Below are positions 7,019-13,762 of a stretch of DNA of 15,428 bases, one piece after another; position 1 is the first letter of the stretch, and every line of letters begins with the position of its first letter. The notes under the pieces are model-generated. The model did no database searches. It worked only from the letters and a program-made list of their open reading frames with translations, and had not been told where the DNA came from. The stretch is from an uncultured Ruminococcus sp. (GTDB taxonomy: Bacteria; Bacillota; Clostridia; Oscillospirales; CAG-382). The stretch lies in contig CACZRJ010000249.1 of the NCBI GenBank assembly GCA_902783535.1, positions 1-15,428 on the forward strand. Reading direction: 5' to 3'. The translations under genes were made by a program, and so were the position numbers.

Positions 7019-7204
7019 TTACCAGCTGGCTTTTTTGATTCCGGGGATCTCGCCCTTATATGCGAGGTTCCGGAAGCAGATTCTGCAAACACCGTATTTC
7101 CGCAAGTACGCGTGCGGCCGTCCGCAGATCTTGCATCTGGTGTACGCGCGGGTGGAAAACTTCGGCTTTCTCTGCTGACTGAGTTTTTTGGATAACTTTG
7201 CCAT
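7019..7204 (-). CDS. rpsN: 30S ribosomal protein S14, short zinc type
   Basis: S14 sits in the 30S head and is needed for late assembly. The 61-residue product is the short zinc-binding (type Z) form, with C24-x2-C27 and C40-x2-C43. The family C-terminus ICFRNLAYKGEIPGIKKASW is present. The N-terminus MAKLSKKLSQQRKPKFSTRAYTRC matches typical Bacillota sequences apart from a leucine/glutamine-containing stretch. The ATG at 7204 lies 13 nt after rplE. A cysteine-free S14 paralogue could exist elsewhere in the genome but is not in this window. Confidence 0.97.
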   Translation of the reverse strand: MAKLSKKLSQQRKPKFSTRAYTRCKICGRPHAYLRKYGVCRICFRNLAYKGEIPGIKKASW

Positions 7205-7217
7205 GTTGTCTTCCTCC

Positions 7218-7760
7218 TTACTGTTTTGCGAACGGCGCGCCGAGCAGGGTCAGCAGTTCTTTTGCTTCCTCGTCGGTTTTCGCCGTGGTGACGAATACGA
7301 TGTCCATGCCTCTGATCTTGTCGACCTTGTCGTAGTCGATCTCAGGGAAGATCAGCTGCTCTTTGAGACCGAGGCTGTAGTTGCCTCTGCCGTCGAACGC
7401 GTTCGGGTTGATGCCCTTGAAGTCGCGGACGCGGGGCAGCGCCAGATTGAAGAATTTGTCGACGAATTCCCACATGTTCTCCTGACGGAGCGTGACTTTC
7501 ACGCCGATCTTCATGCCGGCTCTGACTTTGAAGTTGGAGACGGACTTCTTGGCGACGGTCGGAACGGCCTTCTGGCCGGTGATCTGCGCGAGATCGTTGA
7601 TGATCGCGTCGATGGCCTTCGGATTGTCCTTCGCCTCGCCGGCGCCGACATTGATGACGACCTTTTCGAGTTTCGGGATTTCCATCGGGCTCTTGTAGTT
7701 GAACTTGGACATGAGGGCGGGTGCAACGTCGCTCTTGTAGAATTCTTTCAAATTAGACAT
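7218..7760 (-). CDS. rplE: 50S ribosomal protein L5
   Basis: L5 binds 5S rRNA and the P-site tRNA loop in the central protuberance. The 180-residue product has normal length. Characteristic segments are IPKLEKVVINVGAGEA, ITGQKAVPTVAKKSVSNFKVR, LPRVRDFKGINPNAFDGRGNY and the C-terminal RGMDIVFVTTAKTDEEAKELL. The ATG at 7760 follows a GAGGAGG-like ribosome binding site in a 19-nt gap after rplX. Confidence 0.98.
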   Translation of the reverse strand: MSNLKEFYKSDVAPALMSKFNYKSPMEIPKLEKVVINVGAGEAKDNPKAIDAIINDLAQITGQKAVPTVAKKSVSNFKVRAGMKIGVKVTLRQENMWEFVDKFFNLALPRVRDFKGINPNAFDGRGNYSLGLKEQLIFPEIDYDKVDKIRGMDIVFVTTAKTDEEAKELLTLLGAPFAKQ

Positions 7761-7779
7761 TGTTCATTCCTCCTCATCA

Positions 7780-8109
7780 TCAAAGTTCTTCGCCGCATTT
7801 GACGCAGACTCTGGTTTTCGTTCCGTCCTGGTTGAATCTGACGCGGGATCTGCGGCCCGCTCCGCACTTGGAGCAGTACAGCATGACCTTGCTTGCGTAG
7901 ATGGCGCCTTCGACTTTCACGATGCCGCCGCTCTCGCCCTGTCTCTTGGGCTTCACATGCTTGGAAACGATGTGAACGCCTTCAACCATGACTTTTCCTT
8001 CTTTCGGAGAAACGCCGATGACTTTGCCGATCGCAGGCTCTTTTCCGTTCGCGTACGCGCCGGAGATGACGATGACCTGATCACCGGTCTTAATATGCAT
8101 TTTGCTCAT
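7780..8109 (-). CDS. rplX: 50S ribosomal protein L24 with C-terminal zinc ribbon
   Basis: L24 is an early 23S rRNA-binding assembly initiator near the polypeptide exit. The 109-residue product has the KOW domain at about residues 4-38 (KTGDQVIVISG...GKVIGV) and the HVKPKRQGESGGIVKVE segment. At the C-terminus, C79-x2-C82 and C102-x2-C105 (YCSKCG...VCVKCG) could bind zinc. This cysteine pattern replaces the cysteine-free C-terminus of the Bacillus and E. coli proteins and is known in a number of Clostridia and thermophiles. The ATG at 8109 follows AGGAGG with a 9-nt spacer. The second ATG at 8100 would be too far from it. Confidence 0.97.
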   Translation of the reverse strand: MSKMHIKTGDQVIVISGAYANGKEPAIGKVIGVSPKEGKVMVEGVHIVSKHVKPKRQGESGGIVKVEGAIYASKVMLYCSKCGAGRRSRVRFNQDGTKTRVCVKCGEEL

Positions 8110-8123
8110 ATCTGGCTTCCTCC

Positions 8124-8492
8124 TTATACGACTTCGGGAGCGAGGGACAGGATCTTCATGAAATCGCTGTCGCGGAGCTCTCTGGCCACCGGCCCAAAGA
8201 TACGGGTGCCTCTCGGGTTCTTGTCCTCTTTGATGATCACGGCTGCGTTCTCATCGAAGCGGACGTAGGAACCGTCGGCCCGTCTGGTCGGCTGGACGGT
8301 GCGGACGACGACCGCGCGCACCACTTCGCCTTTTTTCACGACGCCGCCCGGCGCCGCTTTCTTCACAGAGCAGACAATGACGTCGCCCACGCGGGCATAC
8401 CTTCTGCCGGTACCGCCAAGCACACGGATGCACATGAGTTCTTTCGCGCCGGTATTGTCCGCAACTTTCATTCTGGATTGTTGCTGTAACAT
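8124..8492 (-). CDS. rplN: 50S ribosomal protein L14
   Basis: L14 contacts 16S rRNA helix 14 in an intersubunit bridge and is the target of the silencing factor RsfS in many bacteria. The 122-residue product starts MLQQQSRMKVADNTGAKELM and contains VLGGTGRRYARVGDVIVCSVK. It has the KKGEVVRAVVVRT signature and the conserved ENAAVIIKEDKNPRGTRIFGPVARELR near the end. The ATG at 8492 is 14 nt after rpsQ. This gene opens the spc module, but no promoter is visible in the short gap. Confidence 0.98.
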   Translation of the reverse strand: MLQQQSRMKVADNTGAKELMCIRVLGGTGRRYARVGDVIVCSVKKAAPGGVVKKGEVVRAVVVRTVQPTRRADGSYVRFDENAAVIIKEDKNPRGTRIFGPVARELRDSDFMKILSLAPEVV

Positions 8493-8506
8493 GTGATACC
8501 TCCTGA

Positions 8507-8764
8507 TTACTTGGCCTTCTCGACGATCGAGACGAGGCGGAAGTGCTTGTCCTTGGAAAGCGGTCTGGTCTCCATGACTTCAACGATGTCGCCGACGTGG
8601 GCTTCATTGTTCTCGTCGTGAGCTTTCAGACGGAGCGTTCTCTTCAGAATCTTTTTGTAAAGCGGATGTTTGACGTTGTCACGGACGTCGACGACGATGG
8701 TCTTGTCCATCTTGTCGCTGACGACGATCCCGACTCTGACTTTTCTCAATCCTCTGTTTTCCAT
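8507..8764 (-). CDS. rpsQ: 30S ribosomal protein S17
   Basis: S17 is a primary 16S rRNA-binding OB-fold protein in the 30S body. The 85-residue product starts MENRGLRKVRVGIVVSDKMDKT, followed by VKHPLYKKILKRTLRLKAHDE. The signature GDIVEVMETRPLSKDKHFRLV stands before a short basic end. The length and motif order are standard. The ATG at 8764 lies 18 nt after rpmC, with a GGAG-containing ribosome binding site. It is the last gene of the S10 module. Confidence 0.98.
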   Translation of the reverse strand: MENRGLRKVRVGIVVSDKMDKTIVVDVRDNVKHPLYKKILKRTLRLKAHDENNEAHVGDIVEVMETRPLSKDKHFRLVSIVEKAK

Positions 8765-8782
8765 TGTCTAAACTCCTTTCCC

Positions 8783-8983
8783 TTACCGGCTTTCCGCGAT
8801 CTGACGTTCGCGGAGCACGGTCAGCATACGGGCGATGGTTTTACGCGTTTCGACAATCTTCATCGGGTTGTCCAACTGATTGACGGAATGCTGGAAGCGA
8901 AGATTGAAGAGGGTTTCTTTCTGTTCTTTGATGGCCTTTTCCAGTTCGGAAGCGGACAATTCTCTGATTTCTTTGATATCCAT
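8783..8983 (-). CDS. rpmC: 50S ribosomal protein L29
   Basis: L29 is a two-helix 50S protein beside the polypeptide exit tunnel, near where signal recognition particle and trigger factor dock. The product from 8983 is 66 residues: MDIKEIRELSASELEKAIKEQK, then the signature LFNLRFQHSVNQLDNPMKIVE and ARMLTVLRERQ. Two in-frame ATGs are available. The one at 8989 is only 1 nt from GGAGG, whereas the one at 8983 has a 7-nt spacer and a family-like N-terminus, so 8983 is preferred. The ribosome binding site abuts the rplP stop codon. Confidence 0.95.
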   Translation of the reverse strand: MDIKEIRELSASELEKAIKEQKETLFNLRFQHSVNQLDNPMKIVETRKTIARMLTVLRERQIAESR

Positions 8984-8995
8984 GATCATCCCTCC

Positions 8996-9415
8996 TTATT
9001 TTTCAAGGTCAGCTTTCGTTGCGAACTTGCACTTCACCGGAAGTTTGTGGGAGGCGAGACGCATAGCTTCTCTCGCATCCTCTTCTCCGATGCCGTCCAT
9101 TTCGAACATGACTCTGCCGGGTTTCACAACGGCAACCCAGTATTCGGGAGAACCTTTACCGGAACCCATTCGGGTCTCGGCCGGTTTCTCGGTGATGGGC
9201 TTGTCCGGGAAAATCTTGATCCAGACGTTACCGCCACGCTTGATGTAACGCGTCATAGCGATACGGGCGGCTTCGATCTGATTGCTGGTGATCCAGGCCG
9301 GTTCAGTCGCGACAAGGCCGTACTGTCCGTCGGTGATCTTGTTTCCGCGATAGGCGCGTCCGGTGAGACGGCCTCTGTGAACACGTCTGTATTTGACTCT
9401 TTTCGGCATTAACAT
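8996..9415 (-). CDS. rplP: 50S ribosomal protein L16
   Basis: L16 is needed for 50S maturation and A-site tRNA accommodation. The 139-residue product starts MLMPKRVKYRRVHRGR and contains WITSNQIEAARIAMTRYIKRGG and FPDKPITEKPAETRMGSGKG. It ends with the REAMRLASHKLPVKCKF region. The start at 9415 overlaps the rpsC stop by one base (TAATG) and follows GGAGG by 9 nt. A second ATG at 9409 has a 15-nt spacer. Homologues normally keep the two extra N-terminal residues (M-L-x-P-K-R), so 9415 is chosen. Confidence 0.98.
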   Translation of the reverse strand: MLMPKRVKYRRVHRGRLTGRAYRGNKITDGQYGLVATEPAWITSNQIEAARIAMTRYIKRGGNVWIKIFPDKPITEKPAETRMGSGKGSPEYWVAVVKPGRVMFEMDGIGEEDAREAMRLASHKLPVKCKFATKADLEK

Positions 9416-10095
9416 TAGCGTTTACCTCCTTCGCGGGCACCTGCGCGCTTCACTTCATTGAGGACCTCGCCTTTGTAGATCCAGACCTTGATGCCGACTT
9501 TTCCGTAGGTCGTATTGGCTTCGGCAAAGCCGTAGTCAATGTCGGCGCGGAGGGTCTGCAGCGGAATGGTTCCTTCATGATAATGCTCGGTTCTCGCGAT
9601 TTCCGCGCCGCCCAGACGGCCGCCGCAGGAAACCTTGATGCCTTTTGCGCCGAGTTTCATCGCTCTGCCGATCGCCTGTTTCATCGCGCGGCGGAACGAG
9701 ATCCTCTTTTCGAGCTGCTGCGCGATATTCTCGGCAACCAGCTGAGCGTTCGTGTCGGGCGCTTTGATCTCGACGACTTTGACGTCAACGTTCACGTTCT
9801 CCGGAACTTTGAGGAAGTCGCTGATGACGCCCTTCAGTTTGTCGATCTCCGAACCCTGTCTGCCGATGACGATGCCCGGCTTGGCGCAGTGGATGATCAC
9901 TTTGATGCGGTTGGTGTCCCTTTCGATCTCGATGCGGGGAACGCCAGCCTGGTAAAGTCTTTCCTTCAGGAATTTGCGCAGGTTGTAGTCGGATACGAGC
10001 GTATCGCCGAAATCGGCTTCTTTCACATACCAGCGGGAATCCCAGTTTTTAATGACACCGACGCGAAGTCCGTGCGGATTTACTTTCTGTCCCAT
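9415..10095 (-). CDS. rpsC: 30S ribosomal protein S3
   Basis: S3 lines the mRNA entry tunnel on the 30S head and contributes to helicase activity there. The 226-residue product starts MGQKVNPHGLRVGVIKNWDS. A type II KH domain carries GRQG at 78-81 (KPGIVIGRQGSEIDKLK). The C-terminal domain has GRLGGAEIARTEHYHEGTIPL and TYGKVGIKVWIYKGEVL. The ATG at 10095 follows GAGGAGG, which abuts the rplV stop (TGAGGAGG). It overlaps rplP by one base. Confidence 0.98.
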   Translation of the reverse strand: MGQKVNPHGLRVGVIKNWDSRWYVKEADFGDTLVSDYNLRKFLKERLYQAGVPRIEIERDTNRIKVIIHCAKPGIVIGRQGSEIDKLKGVISDFLKVPENVNVDVKVVEIKAPDTNAQLVAENIAQQLEKRISFRRAMKQAIGRAMKLGAKGIKVSCGGRLGGAEIARTEHYHEGTIPLQTLRADIDYGFAEANTTYGKVGIKVWIYKGEVLNEVKRAGAREGGKR

Positions 10096-10105
10096 GTCGT
10101 CCTCC

Positions 10106-10456
10106 TCAGTCTTTCTCTTTCAGCGCGATCGTGATGTGCGAAGTGCGCTTGATGATGCGGAACGCGCTTCCCCTTGCGCGGGGCTGAACTCTCTTCATAT
10201 TCTTCAATATGCCGGGAGTCACGAAGCATTCAGCGACATACAGTTTATCGGTGTCCATGTTGAAGTTGTGCTCGGCATTCGCCATCGCGGACTCCAGAAG
10301 CTTCTGAACATCCGTCGCCACCAGTTTGTTGGTGTTCTGAAGGATGGCGACAGCCGTTTTTGCGTCCTTGCCGCGGATCAGGTCGAGGACGACCTTGACT
10401 TTGCGGGGAGAAACGCGCAGCTGCTTCAGATAAGCTCTAGAAACATTGTTTTCCAT
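10106..10456 (-). CDS. rplV: 50S ribosomal protein L22
   Basis: L22 lines the polypeptide exit tunnel with a long beta-hairpin and is a site of macrolide-resistance mutations. The 116-residue product has the family core RVSPRKVKVVLDLIRGKDAKTAVAILQ. The hairpin region runs through FVTPGILKNMKRVQPRARGSAFRIIKRTSHITI. It starts MENNVSRAYLKQL. The ATG at 10456 is 23 nt after rpsS with a GGAG ribosome binding site, and rpsC begins 10 nt downstream. Confidence 0.98.
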   Translation of the reverse strand: MENNVSRAYLKQLRVSPRKVKVVLDLIRGKDAKTAVAILQNTNKLVATDVQKLLESAMANAEHNFNMDTDKLYVAECFVTPGILKNMKRVQPRARGSAFRIIKRTSHITIALKEKD

Positions 10457-10479
10457 TACTTTTATCTCCTTTCAGCCGC

Positions 10480-10761
10480 TCAGTTTCCGTTGTTGGACGT
10501 TTTGGAACCGGCATGGCCCTTGAAGGTTCTGGTCTGCGCAAACTCGCCGAGTTTGTGTCCGACCATATCTTCGACGACGTAGACCGGGACATGCTTGCGG
10601 CCGTCGTAAACGGCGATCGTGTGTCCTACGAATTCCGGGAAGATGGTGGAGGCGCGCGACCAGGTCTTCAGAACTCTCTTTTCGCCCTTCGCGTTCATAT
10701 CCGCGATGCGGTCGTAGAGCTTTTTCTCGACGAATGGGCCTTTTTTGATACTTCTGCTCAT
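10480..10761 (-). CDS. rpsS: 30S ribosomal protein S19
   Basis: S19 forms a complex with S13 in the 30S head and takes part in an intersubunit bridge. The 93-residue product starts MSRSIKKGPFVEKKLYDRI, followed by LKTWSRASTIFPEFVGHTIAVYDGRKHVPVYV. It ends with KLGEFAQTRTFKGHAG, all family hallmarks in the normal order. The ATG at 10761 has an AGGAGG ribosome binding site in the 18-nt gap after rplB. Confidence 0.98.
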   Translation of the reverse strand: MSRSIKKGPFVEKKLYDRIADMNAKGEKRVLKTWSRASTIFPEFVGHTIAVYDGRKHVPVYVVEDMVGHKLGEFAQTRTFKGHAGSKTSNNGN

Positions 10762-10779
10762 GATTTACTCCTCCTGTCC

Positions 10780-11613
10780 TTACTTCTCGTTGCGTCTCTT
10801 GACGATCATCTTGTTGGAACGGGCCTTGCGGTTCCTGGTCTTGTATCCGAGAGCAGGTTTGCCCCACGGAGTCATCGGGCCGGGATGACCGATCGGTGCG
10901 CGGCCTTCGCCGCCGCCGTGCGGGTGGTCGACCGGGTTCATGACGGAACCTCTGACGGTCGGACGGATGCCCATGTGGCGCTTTTTGCCGGCTTTTCCGA
11001 TCTTGATGTTCTCATGATCGAGGTTGCCGACCGTTCCGATGGTGGCTCTGCAGTCCAGGCTGACCAGACGGACTTCGCCGGAGGGCAGGCGGATCTGCGC
11101 TTTGCCGTTTTCTTTCGCGATCAGCTGCGTGAACGCTCCGGCGGAGCGGACGAGCTGGGCGCCGTGTCCGGGATACAGCTCAACGGAGTTGATGACGGTA
11201 CCGACCGGAATGTTGGCGAGCGGAAGAATGTTTCCTGTTTTGATGTCGGCCTGGGGTCCCGCGTAGAGGACGTCGCCGACTTTCAGACCGTCGGATGCGA
11301 CCACATAGCTCTTTTTGCCGTTTTCGTCCTGCAGCAGAGCGATGTATGCGGTTCTGTTGGGATCGTATTCGATCGCGAGCACGGTTTTTCCGGTCTCGTG
11401 ATACGCGCCCTTGAAGTCGACGATTCTGTATTTGATCTTGTTGCCGCCGCCCTGATGACGGACGGTGATGCGGCCGGTGTTGTTGCGGCCGGAGTGTTTC
11501 TTCTTGACGGCCAGCAGGGATTTCTCAGGGGTCTTCTTGGTGATTTCCTCGAAGGAAGGAGTCGCCATGCCTCTGAAAGAAGGTGTGGTCGGGCGGTAAG
11601 TTTTGACTGCCAT
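10780..11613 (-). CDS. rplB: 50S ribosomal protein L2
   Basis: L2 is one of the most conserved 50S proteins and is required for subunit association and peptidyl-transferase activity. The 277-residue product starts MAVKTYRPTTPSFRGM and has the NTGRITVRHQGGGNK region (about 45-59). The catalytically important loop VDHPHGGGEG is at 228-237, with the histidine equivalent to E. coli His229 at 230. The end has the ALGYKTRNRKARSNKMIVKRR pattern. The ATG at 11613 lies 13 nt after rplW. Confidence 0.99.
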   Translation of the reverse strand: MAVKTYRPTTPSFRGMATPSFEEITKKTPEKSLLAVKKKHSGRNNTGRITVRHQGGGNKIKYRIVDFKGAYHETGKTVLAIEYDPNRTAYIALLQDENGKKSYVVASDGLKVGDVLYAGPQADIKTGNILPLANIPVGTVINSVELYPGHGAQLVRSAGAFTQLIAKENGKAQIRLPSGEVRLVSLDCRATIGTVGNLDHENIKIGKAGKKRHMGIRPTVRGSVMNPVDHPHGGGEGRAPIGHPGPMTPWGKPALGYKTRNRKARSNKMIVKRRNEK

Positions 11614-11626
11614 GTTTCTTCCTCCC

Positions 11627-11920
11627 TTACATCATGCTGTCGAAGAATTCGATCGTTTTGGAATCTTCCGTCAGTTTGACGATCGCTTTCTTCCAGGCGC
11701 TGGTATATCCGTAGTTGTAGCCCATTCTCTTGGGCTTTCTCTTCATGTTGATCACGGTCACACGTTCGACATCGACTTTGAAGATCTCCTCGACCGCGTT
11801 CTTGATCTCGATCTTGCTGGCGTCGTTCGCCACGCGGAAGGTGTATTTCTTCTGATGGATGTTCGCGATGGCGGCTTCGGTAATGACCGGCTTCAGGATG
11901 ACATCATATGCCGTTTTCAT
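11627..11920 (-). CDS. rplW: 50S ribosomal protein L23
   Basis: L23 sits at the tunnel exit and docks trigger factor and SRP. The 97-residue product starts MKTAYDVILKPVITEAAIANIHQKKYTFRV. It has the conserved IEIKNAVEEIFKVDVERV stretch and a basic hairpin loop MKRKPKRMGYNYGYTSAWKKAIV. The ATG overlaps the rplD stop in ATGA. The ribosome binding site AGGAGGT lies inside rplD about 10 nt upstream, so the two proteins are translationally coupled. Confidence 0.98.
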   Translation of the reverse strand: MKTAYDVILKPVITEAAIANIHQKKYTFRVANDASKIEIKNAVEEIFKVDVERVTVINMKRKPKRMGYNYGYTSAWKKAIVKLTEDSKTIEFFDSMM

Positions 11921-12540
11921 TCTGCGTAAACCTCCTCGATCTTCGCGATGGCATCTTTCGCTACGACCAGCTTGCCGTATTTCAGGATGTCATAAACATT
12001 GATGCAGTTGGCGGGCGTCGTCTCGACTCCGGGGATGTTCGCGCAGGATTTCACGACGACCGGGTCGGATTCGGGAAGAACGACCAGAGCTTTGGGCGCG
12101 CCGACCGCGTTCAGGAACTTCACCATGTCTTTCGTCTTGTAGCCGGAAGCCGCGATATTGTCGACGACAATCAGTTCGCCTTCAGACACTTTCGAGGAAA
12201 GAGCGGAGAACAGAGCGATTCTTCTCACTTTGCGGTTGACGCTGATGGAGTAGGTGCGGGGCTTCGGTGCGAAGGCCACGCCGCCGTGCGTCCACTGGGG
12301 AGATCTGGTGGAACCCTGTCTTGCGTGACCGGTTCCCTTCTGTCTCCACGGTTTTCTTCCGCCGCCGGAGACCTCGCCTCTGGTCAGCGCGGACTGCGTT
12401 CCCTGACGCATGTTCAGGAGATGCGCGCGGATGACCGTATGCATGGCGTATTCGTTGATCTCATGACCGAATACTTTTTCGGAAAGCTCGAGCGTGCCGA
12501 CGTTTTTGCCTTCCATATTCACAACGTTCACAGTTGGCAT
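11917..12540 (-). CDS. rplD: 50S ribosomal protein L4
   Basis: L4 lines the exit tunnel and, in E. coli and relatives, represses the S10 operon through the rpsJ leader. The 207-residue product has the N-terminal core MPTVNVVNMEGKNVGTLELS and the extended tunnel loop GGRKPWRQKGTGHARQGSTRSPQW. The conserved VDNIAASGYKTKDMVKFL region follows. Length and motif order are normal. The ATG at 12540 is 19 nt after rplC. Whether this L4 acts on the leader at 13570-13755 cannot be decided from sequence. Confidence 0.98.
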   Translation of the reverse strand: MPTVNVVNMEGKNVGTLELSEKVFGHEINEYAMHTVIRAHLLNMRQGTQSALTRGEVSGGGRKPWRQKGTGHARQGSTRSPQWTHGGVAFAPKPRTYSISVNRKVRRIALFSALSSKVSEGELIVVDNIAASGYKTKDMVKFLNAVGAPKALVVLPESDPVVVKSCANIPGVETTPANCINVYDILKYGKLVVAKDAIAKIEEVYAE

Positions 12541-12559
12541 TTTCGTATCCTCCTTCCGC

Positions 12560-13189
12560 TTACTTCACGGTGTCGCGGACATACACGATGCCGCCTTTGG
12601 GTCCGGGGACCGCGCCTTTGACAGCAATCAGATTGTTGTCGGCGTCGATCTTGACGATCTCAAGGTTGAGCATGGTGACCTGTTCGTGGCCGTACTGACC
12701 TGCCATGTGCTTGTTCTTGTACACACGGGAAGGATCGCTGTTCGCGCCCATGGAACCGACCTGACGGTGAACAGGACCGGTGCCGTGGCTCATTCTCAGC
12801 CTGTGTGCGTTCCATCTCTTGATGACGCCGCTGTATCCGTGTCCTTTGGTGATGCCGGTGATGTCGACCTTTTCACCCTGGGTGAATGTATCGGCTGTCA
12901 CGACGTCGCCTTCGCTCATGGATTCCGCGTCTTCCAGACGGAATTCCTTCAGGAACTTCTTGTAGGACACCTTATGGGCCTCAAAATGTCCTTTCAGGGG
13001 TTTGTTGACCTTGCGCTCTTCGATGTCGGCGAAGCCGAGCTGAACAGCGGAGTAGCCGTCCTTTTCGACCGTCTTTTTCTGGACGACCGTGCAGGGACCT
13101 GCGTTGATGACAGTGACGGGGATGACTTTTCCGGTTTCATCGAAAATCTGCGTCATGCCCAGTTTTCTGCCGATGATGCCTTTTTTCAT
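12560..13189 (-). CDS. rplC: 50S ribosomal protein L3
   Basis: L3 is an early-assembly 50S protein whose central extension reaches the peptidyl-transferase centre. The 209-residue product starts MKKGIIGRKLGMTQIFDETGKVIPVTVI. It has the loop HGTGPVHRQVGSMGANSDPSRVY, then HMAGQYGHEQVTMLNLEIV, and ends near GAVPGPKGGIVYVRD. The glutamine methylated by PrmB in E. coli (GSIGQN) is replaced here (GSMGAN), as in other Gram-positive L3 proteins. The ATG at 13189 follows AAGGAGG about 8 nt upstream, at the end of a 71-nt gap holding a hairpin. Confidence 0.98.
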   Translation of the reverse strand: MKKGIIGRKLGMTQIFDETGKVIPVTVINAGPCTVVQKKTVEKDGYSAVQLGFADIEERKVNKPLKGHFEAHKVSYKKFLKEFRLEDAESMSEGDVVTADTFTQGEKVDITGITKGHGYSGVIKRWNAHRLRMSHGTGPVHRQVGSMGANSDPSRVYKNKHMAGQYGHEQVTMLNLEIVKIDADNNLIAVKGAVPGPKGGIVYVRDTVK

Positions 13190-13212
13190 TTTTTATTCCT
13201 CCTTGGTTATTG

Positions 13213-13228
13213 GTTGGATCTCTCCAAC
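13213..13228 (-). promoter_or_regulatory. Hairpin with GNRA loop in the rpsJ-rplC gap
   Basis: In the transcript this reads GTTGGA-GAGA-TCCAAC, a perfect 6-bp stem closed by a GAGA (GNRA) tetraloop. It lies in the only sizeable gap inside the cluster (13190-13260). The 5' arm can instead pair with an upstream CCAAC at 13253-13257, just after the rpsJ stop codon. It is not followed by a U run, so it is not an intrinsic terminator. It could be a protein-binding site, a processing site or merely a stabilising stem. The structure is read directly, and any function is a guess. Confidence 0.5.
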
Positions 13229-13260
13229 ATGACCATGTTTTTTTGCGATGCGGTTGGTTC

Positions 13261-13569
13261 TTACAGTTCGACGCTGAAATCCACGCCGGCCGGAAGATCG
13301 ATGTTCATCAGGGAATCCACGCAGGCCTTGGACGGTTTCTTGATGTCGATCAGGCGCTTGTGGGTTCTGTACTCAAACTGTTCGCGGCTGTCCTTGTATT
13401 TGTGGACTGCGCGGAGAATGGTCACGATTTCCTTTTCGGTCGGGAGCGGGATCGGACCGGAAACGGTCGCGCCGTTGCGCTTCGCGGTTTCAACGATCTT
13501 TTCCGCGGCCTTGTCGATCAGGGTGTGATCGTAGGATTTGAGTCTGATGCGGATTCTTTCTTTTGCCAT
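13261..13569 (-). CDS. rpsJ: 30S ribosomal protein S10
   Basis: S10 is a 30S head protein and, as NusE, a partner of NusB and NusG in transcription antitermination. The 102-residue product starts MAKERIRIRLKSYDHTLIDKAAEKIV. It contains VSGPIPLPTEKEIVTILRAVHKYKDSREQFE and THKRLIDI, and ends LPAGVDFSVEL. The ATG at 13569 follows a perfect AGGAGG (13575-13580) with a 5-nt spacer. It is the first gene of the cluster, behind a leader of about 186 nt. The tuf gene that precedes it in many bacteria is absent, and a divergent sugar-phosphate gene lies upstream instead. Confidence 0.98.
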   Translation of the reverse strand: MAKERIRIRLKSYDHTLIDKAAEKIVETAKRNGATVSGPIPLPTEKEIVTILRAVHKYKDSREQFEYRTHKRLIDIKKPSKACVDSLMNIDLPAGVDFSVEL

Positions 13570-13755
13570 GGTTGCCTCCTAAGAATGAGATATAAAATAT
13601 TGGAAGATTTTTCTTAGCGGCATCGGATGCCACCGTTTCGGGCGTTTCTTTTGCCCCCCGAAAAAAATGCCATCTTCTGCGCCCGATTTTCGGACATACT
13701 CTGCGGAAGTTCCCTGCCTGAAAGCAGCAATCTACCGCTTCATCGCACACCAAGC
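13570..13755 (-). promoter_or_regulatory. Long 5' leader of the S10 operon with competing hairpins
   Basis: The predicted transcript starts near G13755 and runs about 186 nt to rpsJ. Four segments in 5' to 3' order can pair in exclusive ways. GTCCGA (13690-13695) pairs with TCGGGC (13681-13686). TCGGGCG (13680-13686) pairs with CGCCCGA (13638-13644). TTTCGGG (13657-13663) pairs with CCCGAAA (13636-13642). A separate 7-bp stem with one G-U pair lies at 13617-13633 with a CCG loop. The Shine-Dalgarno at 13575-13580 is outside these stems. No U run follows a stem directly, so terminator-type attenuation is not evident. Leader-mediated feedback, for example by L4, is inference. Confidence 0.5.
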
Positions 13756-13762
13756 GGGAGAG

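Noticed and set aside
13661..13667. U7 run in the leader as a possible intrinsic terminator
   Set aside because: The nearest stem (13681-13695) ends 13 nt before the U run, so the stem-then-U geometry of an intrinsic terminator is missing.
13732..13743. Mini-frame ATG AAG CGG TAG (Met-Lys-Arg) near the start of the leader
   Set aside because: No Shine-Dalgarno precedes it, and such short frames arise by chance. There is no run of regulatory codons as in attenuation peptides.
13490..13753. 87-codon frame beginning with TTG in the S10 leader and overlapping rpsJ
   Set aside because: It has no ribosome binding site, overlaps the start of rpsJ in another frame, and its composition is not protein-like.
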